Origin: Sinosporangium album
GTDB lineage: Bacteria; Actinomycetota; Actinomycetes; Streptosporangiales; Streptosporangiaceae
DNA length: 32,361 nucleotides
Reading direction: 5' to 3'
Assembly: GCF_900100605.1 (NCBI RefSeq)
Contig: NZ_FNCN01000047.1
Coordinates: 1-32,361, forward strand
Part shown: one piece after another, positions 22,059 through 30,470 of the stretch
Numbering within the stretch: the first letter of the stretch is position 1
How the letters are laid out: every line of letters begins with the position of its first letter
Position numbers and translations under genes: made by a program
The notes under the pieces: model-generated
What the model saw: only the letters and a program-made list of their open reading frames with translations
What the model was told of the DNA's origin: nothing
Database searches by the model: none

Positions 22059-22739
22059 ATGGCCGCACTGCCTTCCTGGCAAGACCAGAAACTGGGCACG
22101 ATGAAGCGGACCGCTCTTTGGCTCCTCACAGATGTAGGAGTTGGAAACACGTTCACTAAGGACCAGCTGCGGGACGCGTTCCCAGGCGTGGCGCAGGTAG
22201 ACCGCCGCATGCGCGACCTGCGGGACTTCGGATGGAGGATCGACACCAGCCGCGAGGACGCCGCACTGCTCTCGAACGAACAGCGGTTCGTGGCTCCGGG
22301 CGATCCGGTCTGGGAGCCGGGGAAGGCGACACGCAAGAAGGTCTCCCACTCGGTCAACGCTGCCCAGCGCCGCGACGTGCTCACGCGCGACGGGCACCTC
22401 TGTCGTTCCTGTGGTGTTCCTGCTGGCCATCCGTACAGCGACACGTTCGAGACAGCTCAGCTTGATATCGCGCGCCGCGTGGTTACCCGCAGAGACGGAA
22501 CCGAAGAGGTCCAGCTCGTCATCGAGTGCAACCGATGCCGTGTCGGCGGTCGCGGTCTCGCAACAGATCTCCGGCCTCTCCTTGAGAGCATCGCGCGGCT
22601 TCCCGAGCTCGACCAACGCATCCTCAAGGACTGGATCGAGAAGGAGAGGCGCGACTTCAGTGAGCTCGAGAAGCTGTGGGCGAGATACCAGACGCTCCCG
22701 GCAGATGCGCGCGCCGAGGTCCACGACGCGCTGAGGTAA
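22059..22739 (+). CDS. wHTH + HNH-like zinc-finger protein of the defence island
   Basis: A 226-aa protein. Residues about 12-65 form a winged-helix-like part (ALWLLTDVGVGNTFTKDQLR then DAFPGVAQVDRRMRDLRDFG). Residues about 105-175 resemble an HNH nuclease scaffold: RRDVLTRDGHLCRSCGVPAG with one CxxC, and VIECNRCRVGGRG with the second CxxC. The segment between them reads LDIARRVV where the family usually has an xDHI with the catalytic His. That His is therefore absent or displaced, and the protein could be a DNA-binding zinc finger rather than a nuclease. A coiled C-terminus follows. ATG 22059 has AAAGGA eight bases upstream. It is the first rightward gene of the island, 202 bp before the ParB-like gene. 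Confidence 0.75.
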   Translation: MAALPSWQDQKLGTMKRTALWLLTDVGVGNTFTKDQLRDAFPGVAQVDRRMRDLRDFGWRIDTSREDAALLSNEQRFVAPGDPVWEPGKATRKKVSHSVNAAQRRDVLTRDGHLCRSCGVPAGHPYSDTFETAQLDIARRVVTRRDGTEEVQLVIECNRCRVGGRGLATDLRPLLESIARLPELDQRILKDWIEKERRDFSELEKLWARYQTLPADARAEVHDALR

Positions 22740-22941
22740 GTCGGCTTGGAAGCTGGACGCATAACACTCTTCGCTTACCTGCGGCTCGTACCTAGGAGTG
22801 AAAACACGGACGCGCATCAACAGTGACTCAAGAAGCCTGCACTAAGAGCGATCGCTAAAAGCGTCGCTGGAGCAGTCTTAACATGGAGTGCCCCAGACAG
22901 TCGGCGAGCCGGCTCTGGGAAACGACATGGAGGAGAGAGAC

Positions 22942-24366
22942 ATGACGGCCACGGACTTCGGCTCCCCCCCACGTGCAGACGAGAACCGATCACTCATCGA
23001 GCAGCGTGTCAGGGAAGCTCTCGGCACCTCTGAGGTTCGAGAGTCACTGACGATCGAGTGGCGCGGCCGGCCTCGCTATGTCGAGGTCATCGACATGCCG
23101 GTTGACGCGCTCTACTACAACCCCGCCACCCACCGGATCCGCGCCCAGCGAAGCTTCGACCCGCAAAGGGAAGCCGAGCTGAACGCGGACCCGTGGTCCG
23201 ACACAAGCCAGGAGTATCTGGCCCTTCTTCTCAAGTCGCTGCCGGCGGATCCCGCCAAGGAGGATCCTACCTTCGAGGATCTCAAAAATAGTCTTCGCGA
23301 TTTCAAGCAAAATGAACCAGGCCTGATCACTCGCGACGGAACTCTCGTCAATGGAAATACACGTTGCGTAGCGCTTCGGGAACTTGGCGTCAGAAGCATT
23401 CGAGTTGGCGTCCTTCCGGAATCCTGTACTTGGGAAGACGTCAACGCTATCGAGCTGTCTCTTCAACTCCGCAGAGAGCATAAGCGTGACTACTCCTACA
23501 TCAACCATCTTCTTGCACTAGACGAGCAGCTAGCGTCAGGGCGGCCGATTGCTGATATCGCTCGCGAATTCAGAATACAGAGCAAGACTGTAGAGCGAGA
23601 CAAATGGATTCTTACGGCGCTTCGCGATCTGGTTGAACGCAGCAAGTCTGGCGACTCTCAGTTAAAACTGATGGATTTCGAAAATTCGAAAGAAAAGCTT
23701 GCCGAGCTCCATCGAAAGTATATGGACATCGCCAGTGAAAATAAGGACCAAGCCGATCTCGTGAAGGAGAACAGGCTAGCTGCGATCGTGCTCGGGTTCA
23801 GCAAGACCGACATCCGCCACATCGAGGTAGATTTCCAGTTACGCTATCTGGCAAAGGTGCTGCCCGACAATCTCAAGCCATCAGCCACACAGACGCCTAC
23901 CTCTATTCCCGGGCTTGGCAGAAGTGTCCGATCAGCAGGAACGGACGTCGCCGAAGCCAAAGCGTTTACCGATATCCTACTAAAGGCCAAAGCGGTTACA
24001 AAATCCAACGAAAATTCTAATTTTGCAGAAGCAGATGCCCAGACGCATGAGGCTGAAACCGTACTTGGCGATGCTCAAAAAGCTATTGATTCAGCCCTAA
24101 CGCCTGCCGGCCGGGATGCGCGAATCCGGAAGAAGCGGCAAGCAGCCCCCGACCGGCTCAATGACGCCTGTCTAGATCTCGAGCAGTCCATCACAGACCT
24201 TGTACATGCTCGTTCTTCCAGAACCCTGGATGAGGATGCCTTCGACGAAGCGCTAATCCGGCTGCGCGGAATCCTGGACAAGCTTGCTATAGAGTCCGCA
24301 CGCAGCATCAAAACTCCTGGCGAGGGTGTTACTTGGCTGTTGGATGCGGTAGGCAGGGAGAAATAA
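22942..24366 (+). CDS. ParB-like nuclease/CTPase-fold domain protein with HTH
   Basis: A 474-aa protein. Residues about 45-165 form a ParB/Srx-like domain: YVEVIDMPVDALYYNPATHR, then GLITRDGTLVNGNTRCVALR (NGNTR at 137-141 in the place of the ParB GERRxxA box) and ELGVRSIRVGVLPE. A helix-turn-helix (RPIADIAREFRIQSKTVERD, 201-220) follows, as in ParB/Spo0J. The remaining half is helical and charged. It is not next to a ParA gene, so chromosome partition is unlikely; such proteins occur in DNA-modification and defence loci. ATG 22942 is preferred over ATG 22927 because GGAG lies seven to eight bases before it. The stop overlaps the helicase start (TAATG), so the two are coupled. Codon use is AT-richer than the flanks. 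Confidence 0.85.
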   Translation: MTATDFGSPPRADENRSLIEQRVREALGTSEVRESLTIEWRGRPRYVEVIDMPVDALYYNPATHRIRAQRSFDPQREAELNADPWSDTSQEYLALLLKSLPADPAKEDPTFEDLKNSLRDFKQNEPGLITRDGTLVNGNTRCVALRELGVRSIRVGVLPESCTWEDVNAIELSLQLRREHKRDYSYINHLLALDEQLASGRPIADIAREFRIQSKTVERDKWILTALRDLVERSKSGDSQLKLMDFENSKEKLAELHRKYMDIASENKDQADLVKENRLAAIVLGFSKTDIRHIEVDFQLRYLAKVLPDNLKPSATQTPTSIPGLGRSVRSAGTDVAEAKAFTDILLKAKAVTKSNENSNFAEADAQTHEAETVLGDAQKAIDSALTPAGRDARIRKKRQAAPDRLNDACLDLEQSITDLVHARSSRTLDEDAFDEALIRLRGILDKLAIESARSIKTPGEGVTWLLDAVGREK

Positions 24367-26198
24367 TGCCCCCCGGCCAGGTATCGCTGGCTATCTCATT
24401 CGATATCACCCGCACCAAAGCTGTCCTTCGCGTGCTGCCAGAGCACACAGACGACCTATCTCAACTACTTGCCCGCTTCGCCGCCGCTACTAGGCGGGGG
24501 ACGGTCATGGCCGAGATCGAGCTTGACGATTTCCTTGTGGGTATCGGCGAGCTAGCCACATGGCCAGCGCCGGAGAGTGTGGAGTGGGAAGACGATCTAG
24601 TCCAGCTCGTTCACGGTGTGCTCGATGACGCCGAAGCTGCTGAGAGACGCCTCGCAAGCGATCAGCACGGAGAGACTGGTGATTTAAGGACAGACGATAT
24701 AATCCCCCTCCTCAAGCCAAATTGGGCAGCTGACCTGACCCCCTTTCAGCTTAGGGATATCGCACGCTTACTCTCGCTGCGGCATGGAGCGAACTTCAGC
24801 GTGCCTGGCGCGGGCAAGACCCGTGTGGCCTTAGCAGTGTTTGCCGCCCTACGCAATCAGAATGCAGTGCGGCGCGCTCTGGTGGTCAGCCCGAAATCGG
24901 CATACGAATCATGGATGTACGAGAGCGCGTTCTGTTTTAAAGAGCCGCTCCGAAGTCGCGTCATGGATAAGTCGCCGGATCCAGGCGCAGAGATTTTAAT
25001 TGTCAATTATGAGCGTCTGAACCGATCGCTGCGTGGCTTGGCCTCGTGGCTGCGTTCCATGCCGTCAATGCTCATTCTGGACGAAGCCCACCGGATGAAG
25101 CTGGGCGCTCGAGGCACCTACGGCTCCGCTTGTCTATCACTGGGTCCCTTAGCCCCTCGACGGCTTATCCTCACCGGGACTCCAGCCCCCAACGGAGCCA
25201 AAGACCTTGAGAGCCTGCTGTCTTTTGTATGGCCAGGCCACGGCCGCCGGGTTGTGTCCGACGCTGTCAGGGGCGGAGACCTTGCCTACGCAAGCGCCGC
25301 GCTGCGTCCGCTGTTCACAAGAACCACCAAAAGTGAACTCGGGTTACCGCCGTATGAGCCGAAGATCAGACGTGTGGAGCTGCCACCGCTGCACCGGGAG
25401 ATCTATGACGCGCTGGTAGGCCGTTACTCAGCGCGTGCAGAGGCGTCACGCGACCGACTCGATACCTTGGGCCGAGCAATGCTCCGGCTCCTGATGGCAG
25501 CAATCACACCAGCACTTCTGATTGAAGGCACCAGTCGCTACGAGCCTCTCGCCTATCGGGTCCCAGCATTGAGAGTCTTACCGAACGACTCTCTCTATAA
25601 GCTCCTCCAGGACCTGCCAAGCTATGAGCTCTCCCCCAAATACCAAGAGACTCTCTCAATTGTCAAAGAGAACGCAGCACTTGGCCGCAAAACACTAGTG
25701 TGGTCTACTTTCATCCGAAGTCTGACCTCACTCAGGTCGCTCCTTGCCCCCTACAACCCAGCAACGGTTTATGGCGGTGTTCCTGATCGAGAGGAAGAGA
25801 TCAGACGCTTCCGTGAGGATCCGGACTGCATGGTTCTGTTATCGAATCCCGCGACCCTCGGGGAAGGCATCAGCCTGCACCAGGTCTGCCACGACGCGGT
25901 CTACGTTGATCGGGACTTCATGGCCGGCCGGTTTCTGCAGAGTTTGGATCGTATCCACCGCCTGGGCCTGCCCGCGGATGCTGAGACGCGAGTCACGATC
26001 CTCATCGCAGAGGGGACTGTCGACGAGGCAGTGGCACTGCGGCTTGATGAGAAGCTGCAGTTCATGGGCCGCATTCTGGACGATCCTGATGTCCAGCAGC
26101 TTGCTGACCTGGAGGAGGAGCCCTCCGTAGCGAGCGGGATGGACATGGATGATGTGCGGGCTCTACTCGATCACCTGAACAAGATCCCCGTCAACTGA
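24366..26198 (+). CDS. DEAH-box helicase of SNF2 type
   Basis: A 610-aa SF2 ATPase. Motif I is FSVPGAGKTRVAL (about 143-155), motif Ia is VVSPKSAYESW, motif II is ILDEAHR (DEAH about 238), and motif III is LTGTPAPN. The second RecA lobe has VWSTFIRSL, NPATLGEGISLHQVC and the arginine-finger motif QSLDRIHRLG. These resemble SNF2 translocases, but the protein is small and without added domains apart from about 130 N-terminal residues of unknown fold. It should move along or remodel DNA, or drive a nuclease partner. The ATG overlaps the ParB-like stop, which argues for a stoichiometric partnership. The methyltransferase gene follows after 236 bp. Confidence 0.92.
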   Translation: MPPGQVSLAISFDITRTKAVLRVLPEHTDDLSQLLARFAAATRRGTVMAEIELDDFLVGIGELATWPAPESVEWEDDLVQLVHGVLDDAEAAERRLASDQHGETGDLRTDDIIPLLKPNWAADLTPFQLRDIARLLSLRHGANFSVPGAGKTRVALAVFAALRNQNAVRRALVVSPKSAYESWMYESAFCFKEPLRSRVMDKSPDPGAEILIVNYERLNRSLRGLASWLRSMPSMLILDEAHRMKLGARGTYGSACLSLGPLAPRRLILTGTPAPNGAKDLESLLSFVWPGHGRRVVSDAVRGGDLAYASAALRPLFTRTTKSELGLPPYEPKIRRVELPPLHREIYDALVGRYSARAEASRDRLDTLGRAMLRLLMAAITPALLIEGTSRYEPLAYRVPALRVLPNDSLYKLLQDLPSYELSPKYQETLSIVKENAALGRKTLVWSTFIRSLTSLRSLLAPYNPATVYGGVPDREEEIRRFREDPDCMVLLSNPATLGEGISLHQVCHDAVYVDRDFMAGRFLQSLDRIHRLGLPADAETRVTILIAEGTVDEAVALRLDEKLQFMGRILDDPDVQQLADLEEEPSVASGMDMDDVRALLDHLNKIPVN

Positions 26199-26434
26199 GG
26201 ACACCGCTGAGCGTCGTGCTGCGGGTAGGTGACTGGTGCGGCATCAGCGTGTCCAACCTCCGCCGATGTCTGAGCGTGCTTCCCTTTTGGCAGGGTTTCG
26301 ATGGCCAAGGCGATAGACAAGCTACCGTCCGGGTATAGTGGCCGTTCATTTGTTCGAAGGTTGTTCAAGGTTGCCGCTATACGGCTAGGGTGCTTCCGGG
26401 CGAGGTCGGTGCACCCGGCTGGAGGAGGAGTCCC

Positions 26435-27676
26435 ATGCCGGAGCAGGGCCGGGAGTACACGTCGGTGGAGATCTGCGCCGGCGCGGGGGGCCAGGCTTTG
26501 GGGCTCCACAACGCCGGCTTCCAGCATCGGGCTCTCATCGAGTTTGACAGGCATGCATGCGACACTCTTCGAGCCAACCTCGGCAAACTCGGCGGGCAAG
26601 AAAATTGCCAGGTTCATGAGCTCGATCTGAAGAATTTTACAAAGAAAGCCGAGCCCAAGGAAAAGCAGTTCAATATAGCTAGCCTTGGATTCAAACCAGG
26701 CCAAATTACTCTACTCGCAGGCGGAGTACCCTGCCCACCGTTCTCACTAGCGGGTAAGCAGCTTGGCCGCGATGACGATCGAGACCTTTTTCCGGTAATG
26801 CTCGATATGGTCGAGGCTCTGCAACCCAGGGCTGTCATGATAGAGAATGTGCGCGGCCTTCTCGAACCCAGCCACAGGTTTGCCGAGTACCGGGAGGAAA
26901 TCCGGAGGATACTGCGCCGATTGGGCTATGTGCCGTCGGAGTGGACTCTAGTTGAGGCTCGCAATTTCGGCGTCCCGCAGCTCAGGCCGCGCGCAATCCT
27001 TATCGCTATATGCGAGAAGGACGCCCCATACTTCCCAAAGAAACTTCCTCTCGGAGACTCTGAGGCGGTAGTTACTGTTGCTGACGCGCTGAAAAAGTCA
27101 ATGCGGCAACGCGTCAGGGCTCTAGGAGACGAGGGCGAGAAGATTTACCGGCGGTGGCTGGAGAAAGCAGAGCGGGGATCTGTGGCACCAACCCTCGTGG
27201 GGGGATCAAAGAAGCACGGCGGTGCAGACCTGGGCCCTACAAGGGCTAAGAAGGCATGGGAGCTGCTCGGCATCGACGCGCATGGCGTTGCGGACGAGCC
27301 ACTCAAGGACAAAGAGCGTGACCTGCTCAGTGAGCGGGGAATTAAGCTGACGGTGAGTCAAGCTGCGATCATTCAGGGTTTCCCGGAGGACTGGAAGTTC
27401 GCTGGCAAGAAGACCGCCGCGTACCGCCAGGTAGGCAATGCATTTCCCCCGCCTGTTGCAGAAACGATGGGGAAGGCGATTATCGAAGCGCTGCGTCGGG
27501 CCGACGCCGGGGAGGCGCTGAGTCCCATCGACAAAGAGCTCTTCGAAGCGGCGAATACTCCTATCAAACTTTTCGAGTGCTCTGATCTCGACGGAGAATC
27601 ATCCGGAAACAGGAAGCCTTCGGATGCCACATCCGAGGCGGTTGAACTGGACCGCACTCCGGCGTCAGTGCACTAA
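26435..27676 (+). CDS. DNA (cytosine-5) methyltransferase
   Basis: A 413-aa C5-cytosine methyltransferase. Motif I is EICAGAGGQALGL (13-23), motif IV is GGVPCPPFSLAGKQ with catalytic Cys100, motif VI is MIENVRG (Glu137), motif VIII is PQLRPRAILI, and motif X is QVGNAFPPPVAETMGKAI near 325-345. The variable target-recognition region lies between about 200 and 310 and gives no sequence prediction. GGAGGAGGAG four bases before ATG 26435 is a strong ribosome-binding site. A TATAGT at 26334-26339 may be a -10 box, so this gene may have its own promoter within the 236-bp gap. It ends convergently with vsr. It probably protects host DNA for the island, possibly as a Dcm-type enzyme. Confidence 0.95.
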   Translation: MPEQGREYTSVEICAGAGGQALGLHNAGFQHRALIEFDRHACDTLRANLGKLGGQENCQVHELDLKNFTKKAEPKEKQFNIASLGFKPGQITLLAGGVPCPPFSLAGKQLGRDDDRDLFPVMLDMVEALQPRAVMIENVRGLLEPSHRFAEYREEIRRILRRLGYVPSEWTLVEARNFGVPQLRPRAILIAICEKDAPYFPKKLPLGDSEAVVTVADALKKSMRQRVRALGDEGEKIYRRWLEKAERGSVAPTLVGGSKKHGGADLGPTRAKKAWELLGIDAHGVADEPLKDKERDLLSERGIKLTVSQAAIIQGFPEDWKFAGKKTAAYRQVGNAFPPPVAETMGKAIIEALRRADAGEALSPIDKELFEAANTPIKLFECSDLDGESSGNRKPSDATSEAVELDRTPASVH

Positions 27677-27703
27677 GCCCACAAGCTGACTAGTCGTAGA
27701 GAA

Positions 27704-28177
27704 TTAGCGCTTGAGAAGGATGCTCCTGCGGGCGGCTACCGCAACTTTTACTATTTCCGCACATTCTTCGGCTGGCTGGTGCTCCCAGAACCTGAGCACC
27801 TGCCAGCCAGCCTCGGCAAGGCGCTCATCCGTATCGCGGTCCCGCTGCATGTTACGGCCGATCTTGTCTCTCCAGTAATCTGGATTGGTTTTTGGAGGGA
27901 CGAAATGCTGGGGACAGCCATGCCAGAAACATCCATCGATGAAAACGGCCACGCGGATCGGACGGAAGACTACATCGGCAGTCCGCCGCATCGAGGGAAG
28001 CGGCTTGGCTGCTACCCGGTAGCGGAGCCCTGCAGCGTGGAGCAGTGACCGCAAAAGCAGTTCCGGCGATGTGTCGCGGTTGCGGTTCCCGAGCATGCTG
28101 CGCCTGTTCGCCGCGGACGACGCCCACGAACCTGCCGGTGGTGCCCATGGTTCGGGCAGAGGCTTCTCTTGGCTCAT
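27704..28177 (-). CDS. vsr: Very-short-patch repair (Vsr)-type endonuclease
   Basis: A 157-aa protein with the full Vsr pattern: RRSMLGNRNRDTSPELLLRS, Asp68 in RTADVVF, VFIDGCFWHGCPQHFV (Cys83, His86), PKTNPDYWRDKIGRNMQRD, and GWQVLRFWEH. In E. coli, Vsr nicks beside T:G mismatches formed by deamination of 5-methylcytosine, and such genes usually accompany a C5 methyltransferase, as here. In defence loci, Vsr-like proteins can also serve as restriction nucleases. The gene is convergent with the methyltransferase (27-bp gap), so it is expressed separately. ATG 28177 gives a normal length with an N-terminal tail of about 20 residues. Confidence 0.93.
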   Translation of the reverse strand: MSQEKPLPEPWAPPAGSWASSAANRRSMLGNRNRDTSPELLLRSLLHAAGLRYRVAAKPLPSMRRTADVVFRPIRVAVFIDGCFWHGCPQHFVPPKTNPDYWRDKIGRNMQRDRDTDERLAEAGWQVLRFWEHQPAEECAEIVKVAVAARRSILLKR

Positions 28178-28272
28178 CGCTTCGGAAGTCTACTGACCTC
28201 GAAGCAGGCGTAAGCCGCCTTTTCGGCCCGCCGCCTTAGGGCTGAAAGGCTTGTGCATGTAGCCCCTTCGAG

Positions 28273-28830
28273 TTAAGGGAGCTGTCCGTGTGACTGCAGT
28301 TTGTCGCTCACGGTGTCTAGTGCGACATCCCAGGGGAACGCGTTGACGTCGCCCTGCTGGGGCTGGTGGGGCACGTGGCCGTCGTCACTGAGGAGTACTG
28401 TGACCCCGGCTTCTCGTAGGAGCGCCACGTTGCGCGGGAAGGCCGGGTGGGCAGCTTGAGCCGCGTTGAGGTAGGGCAGAGCGACTATCGGGAGGCGTTT
28501 GCCGACCGCCTCGGTGATCAATCCTAGGGCCAGGGTGTCGCTGATCCCTAAAGCCCATTTGTTCAGCGTGTTGAAGGTGGCCGGCGCTACCAGCAGGGCG
28601 TCGGGAGGCGGGAGGACATCCGGTTCGCCGGGGAGCTTGTACTGGCTCCGGACTGGATGCCCACTGATGGATTCCAGGACTGGCAGGTCGTTCTGCAGCC
28701 ACCGGGCTGCCGTAGGAGTAGCGATCAGGCAGACGTCCCACGAGCGGGTCCTGGCCTTCTGCACGAGCTTTGATGCGTGGAGTGCGGGAGGAGCGGCACA
28801 ACATATCGCGTAAAGGACTGGGGCAGTCAT
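28273..28830 (-). CDS. HFCD-type flavoprotein (PPC decarboxylase-like)
   Basis: A 185-aa member of the flavin-binding homo-oligomeric Cys decarboxylase family (Dfp N-terminal/LanD/EpiD-like). It has a Rossmann start (MTAPVLYAICCAAPPALHAS) and the FMN and oligomerisation pattern PPDALLVAPATFNTLNKWAL then GISDTLALGLITEA. It probably binds FMN and carries out an oxidative decarboxylation or a related redox step, but the substrate is unknown and no Cys-ended precursor peptide is seen beside it. The usual active-site His of decarboxylases is not obvious. Its ATG overlaps the stop of the XRE/TPR regulator (ATGA), so the two are translationally coupled. Confidence 0.85.
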   Translation of the reverse strand: MTAPVLYAICCAAPPALHASKLVQKARTRSWDVCLIATPTAARWLQNDLPVLESISGHPVRSQYKLPGEPDVLPPPDALLVAPATFNTLNKWALGISDTLALGLITEAVGKRLPIVALPYLNAAQAAHPAFPRNVALLREAGVTVLLSDDGHVPHQPQQGDVNAFPWDVALDTVSDKLQSHGQLP

Positions 28831-30044
28831 GCGGCGGCTCCGGCTCGTGTGGCCAGCGCGCGAAGTCTCGGGGACACCGTACCGGGTGCTCTCAGCAACC
28901 GGGTGATGACCTTGTGGGCATGAGGTCGGCAGTGGACTTCCTGGGGAGCCAACCGTTCGCCTGCCAGCAAGGCTGTCAATGCTTGATCGGTTTTGCCTAC
29001 TAGGGCGTGGCTGTGGGCGAGATCAATCGTGTGGGCCGCCCTGCGTTCTCGGGGGAGGGAATCGAATGCTCCAGGATCGATCGCTTGGGCGGCGCTCAGG
29101 GCCGCCTCGCCGTCTTGGAGCTGCACGTGGGTGGAGACCCTGTGCAGAAGGCAGTTGGTCGGTCCATACCCGGTCCACATGATGTTGCTGTCCCTGCCCA
29201 GTTGTGTGGCAAGGCTGCTGGATTCGTCGATCAGCTCAGTTGCCAGGGGCGCATCATCGGCGTCCGCAGCAGCGACGGCGGCCTTTAGAAGGAGCATCCC
29301 GTAAACGCTGATTCCGGCTTCGCCCTCTTGGAGCAGGGCGCTGTACAGCCGTCCCTGCGCGGCAACGGCTATCTCGATTGCGGATTCCACTTGCTGTCCT
29401 GCGAGAAAGGCATGGACGAGCTGTCGAATGGACGCCGCGATGGTGATGGGGTCGCCGCTCCTCTCAGCGCTCGTGACGGCGTGATGAGCGGCGATCGAGG
29501 CCGTTGCTGCGTCACTGAACTTCACCAGTACGGCACAGGCAAGCTGGTAGACGAGGGCGGCGTGCCGCAGTGCAGCGAGACGGTTCGTACCATCGGTTGC
29601 CTGAACTGCGCTGCCAGCGTTGACGATCAGAGCAGGTAGGAGACGACCGATCGCGGAGTAGTGCGCGGCTTGGAAAGCGTCCCAGCCATAGGCGGCTTGA
29701 CGTTTCAGCAGGTTGATATCTACTGGCGCCGTAGCTTCTGAGTAGTTCCCGCTGATGACGTCGTAGCGATGAAACGCCTCTTTTATCACTACGACCTCTG
29801 CGGCATCCACGCACTTCTCGGCATTGTCCGACGACTGATCGCTTAGTAGAGCTTCTAGAGGAATATCCAGGACCTTGCATGCCTGCTCTAGTACGGAGAT
29901 CCTCGGATCGAGTTGCCGGTGTCCTGATTCCAGTTTCTGCACCCATGAACGGGAGCGTCCCATGTGGGTGCCGAACTCCTCCTGAGTAAGGTTCCGGCGC
30001 TCACGCCAGGATGCTATGCGTCGATTTACACCGTTGAGATCCAC
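28827..30044 (-). CDS. XRE-family regulator with TPR-like C-terminal domain
   Basis: A 405-aa protein. The N-terminal helix-turn-helix is complete (RIASWRERRNLTQEEFGTHM then GRSRSWVQKLESGHRQLDPR). The remaining 300 residues are helical repeats with Ala-rich TPR-like patterns (AAHHAVTSAERSGDPITIAA, IEIAVAAQGRLYSALLQEGE, ALSAAQAIDPGAF). Proteins of this layout are peptide- or signal-sensing regulators in actinomycetes. I prefer GTG 30044 because GGAGGAG lies six bases upstream; ATG 30059 gives five more residues but has no ribosome site. It is coupled to the flavoprotein gene and divergent from a 55-aa gene over about 140 bp, so it may control both directions. Confidence 0.88.
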   Translation of the reverse strand: MDLNGVNRRIASWRERRNLTQEEFGTHMGRSRSWVQKLESGHRQLDPRISVLEQACKVLDIPLEALLSDQSSDNAEKCVDAAEVVVIKEAFHRYDVISGNYSEATAPVDINLLKRQAAYGWDAFQAAHYSAIGRLLPALIVNAGSAVQATDGTNRLAALRHAALVYQLACAVLVKFSDAATASIAAHHAVTSAERSGDPITIAASIRQLVHAFLAGQQVESAIEIAVAAQGRLYSALLQEGEAGISVYGMLLLKAAVAAADADDAPLATELIDESSSLATQLGRDSNIMWTGYGPTNCLLHRVSTHVQLQDGEAALSAAQAIDPGAFDSLPRERRAAHTIDLAHSHALVGKTDQALTALLAGERLAPQEVHCRPHAHKVITRLLRAPGTVSPRLRALATRAGAAA

Positions 30045-30184
30045 CTTCAGCTCCTCCATATGGAAGACGCACACACTTTGTCTGCTCTGGAGTCCTTTGG
30101 ATCACCGTAACGTTCGTCGGTGTCACGGGTGCCGAAAGGTGCGGCGCCCACATCAACCTACGCCAATACGACTGGAGACGGATA

Positions 30185-30352
30185 GTGAAGCACATGACGG
30201 AGGCAGCGGTCACGGAGCCGCAGAGCCAGAGACCGCGGTTCATGAATTGGCGGGAGGAAGTCGCTGCCGACAAAGAGCGGCGCGCTGAGGCTGGCCGTAA
30301 GCGCGACTTGGCCATGCTCCGGCGCATCCGCCTTTCTGTTCCCGAACCCTAG
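30185..30352 (+). CDS. Small charged helical protein, unknown
   Basis: A 55-aa frame from GTG 30185 with GGAG about eight bases upstream. The product starts MKHMTEAAVTEPQSQRPRF and continues NWREEVAADKERRAEAGRKR, then DLAMLRRIRLSVPEP. It is highly charged, probably one long helix, with no membrane segment. It is divergent from the XRE/TPR regulator and 118 bp ahead of the methyltransferase-like gene, so it may be part of the same regulated unit. The family is not recognised. The ATG at 30194 is an alternative start. Confidence 0.6.
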   Translation: MKHMTEAAVTEPQSQRPRFMNWREEVAADKERRAEAGRKRDLAMLRRIRLSVPEP

Positions 30353-30470
30353 TCCCGAAGACCACGGGCTGCCGCGCGTTGAGGCGGCAGCTCCCCCAAC
30401 TCCAAGGCCACGCCCAGTGTCGGCTGCTCACGTCAACACCGAGCCCAACCAATGTCTGGAGTCAACTCCT

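Noticed and set aside
26301-26434. Possible short gene MAKAIDKLPSGYSGR... upstream of the methyltransferase
   Set aside because: It has no ribosome site, runs on inside the methyltransferase in another frame, and covers a likely promoter.
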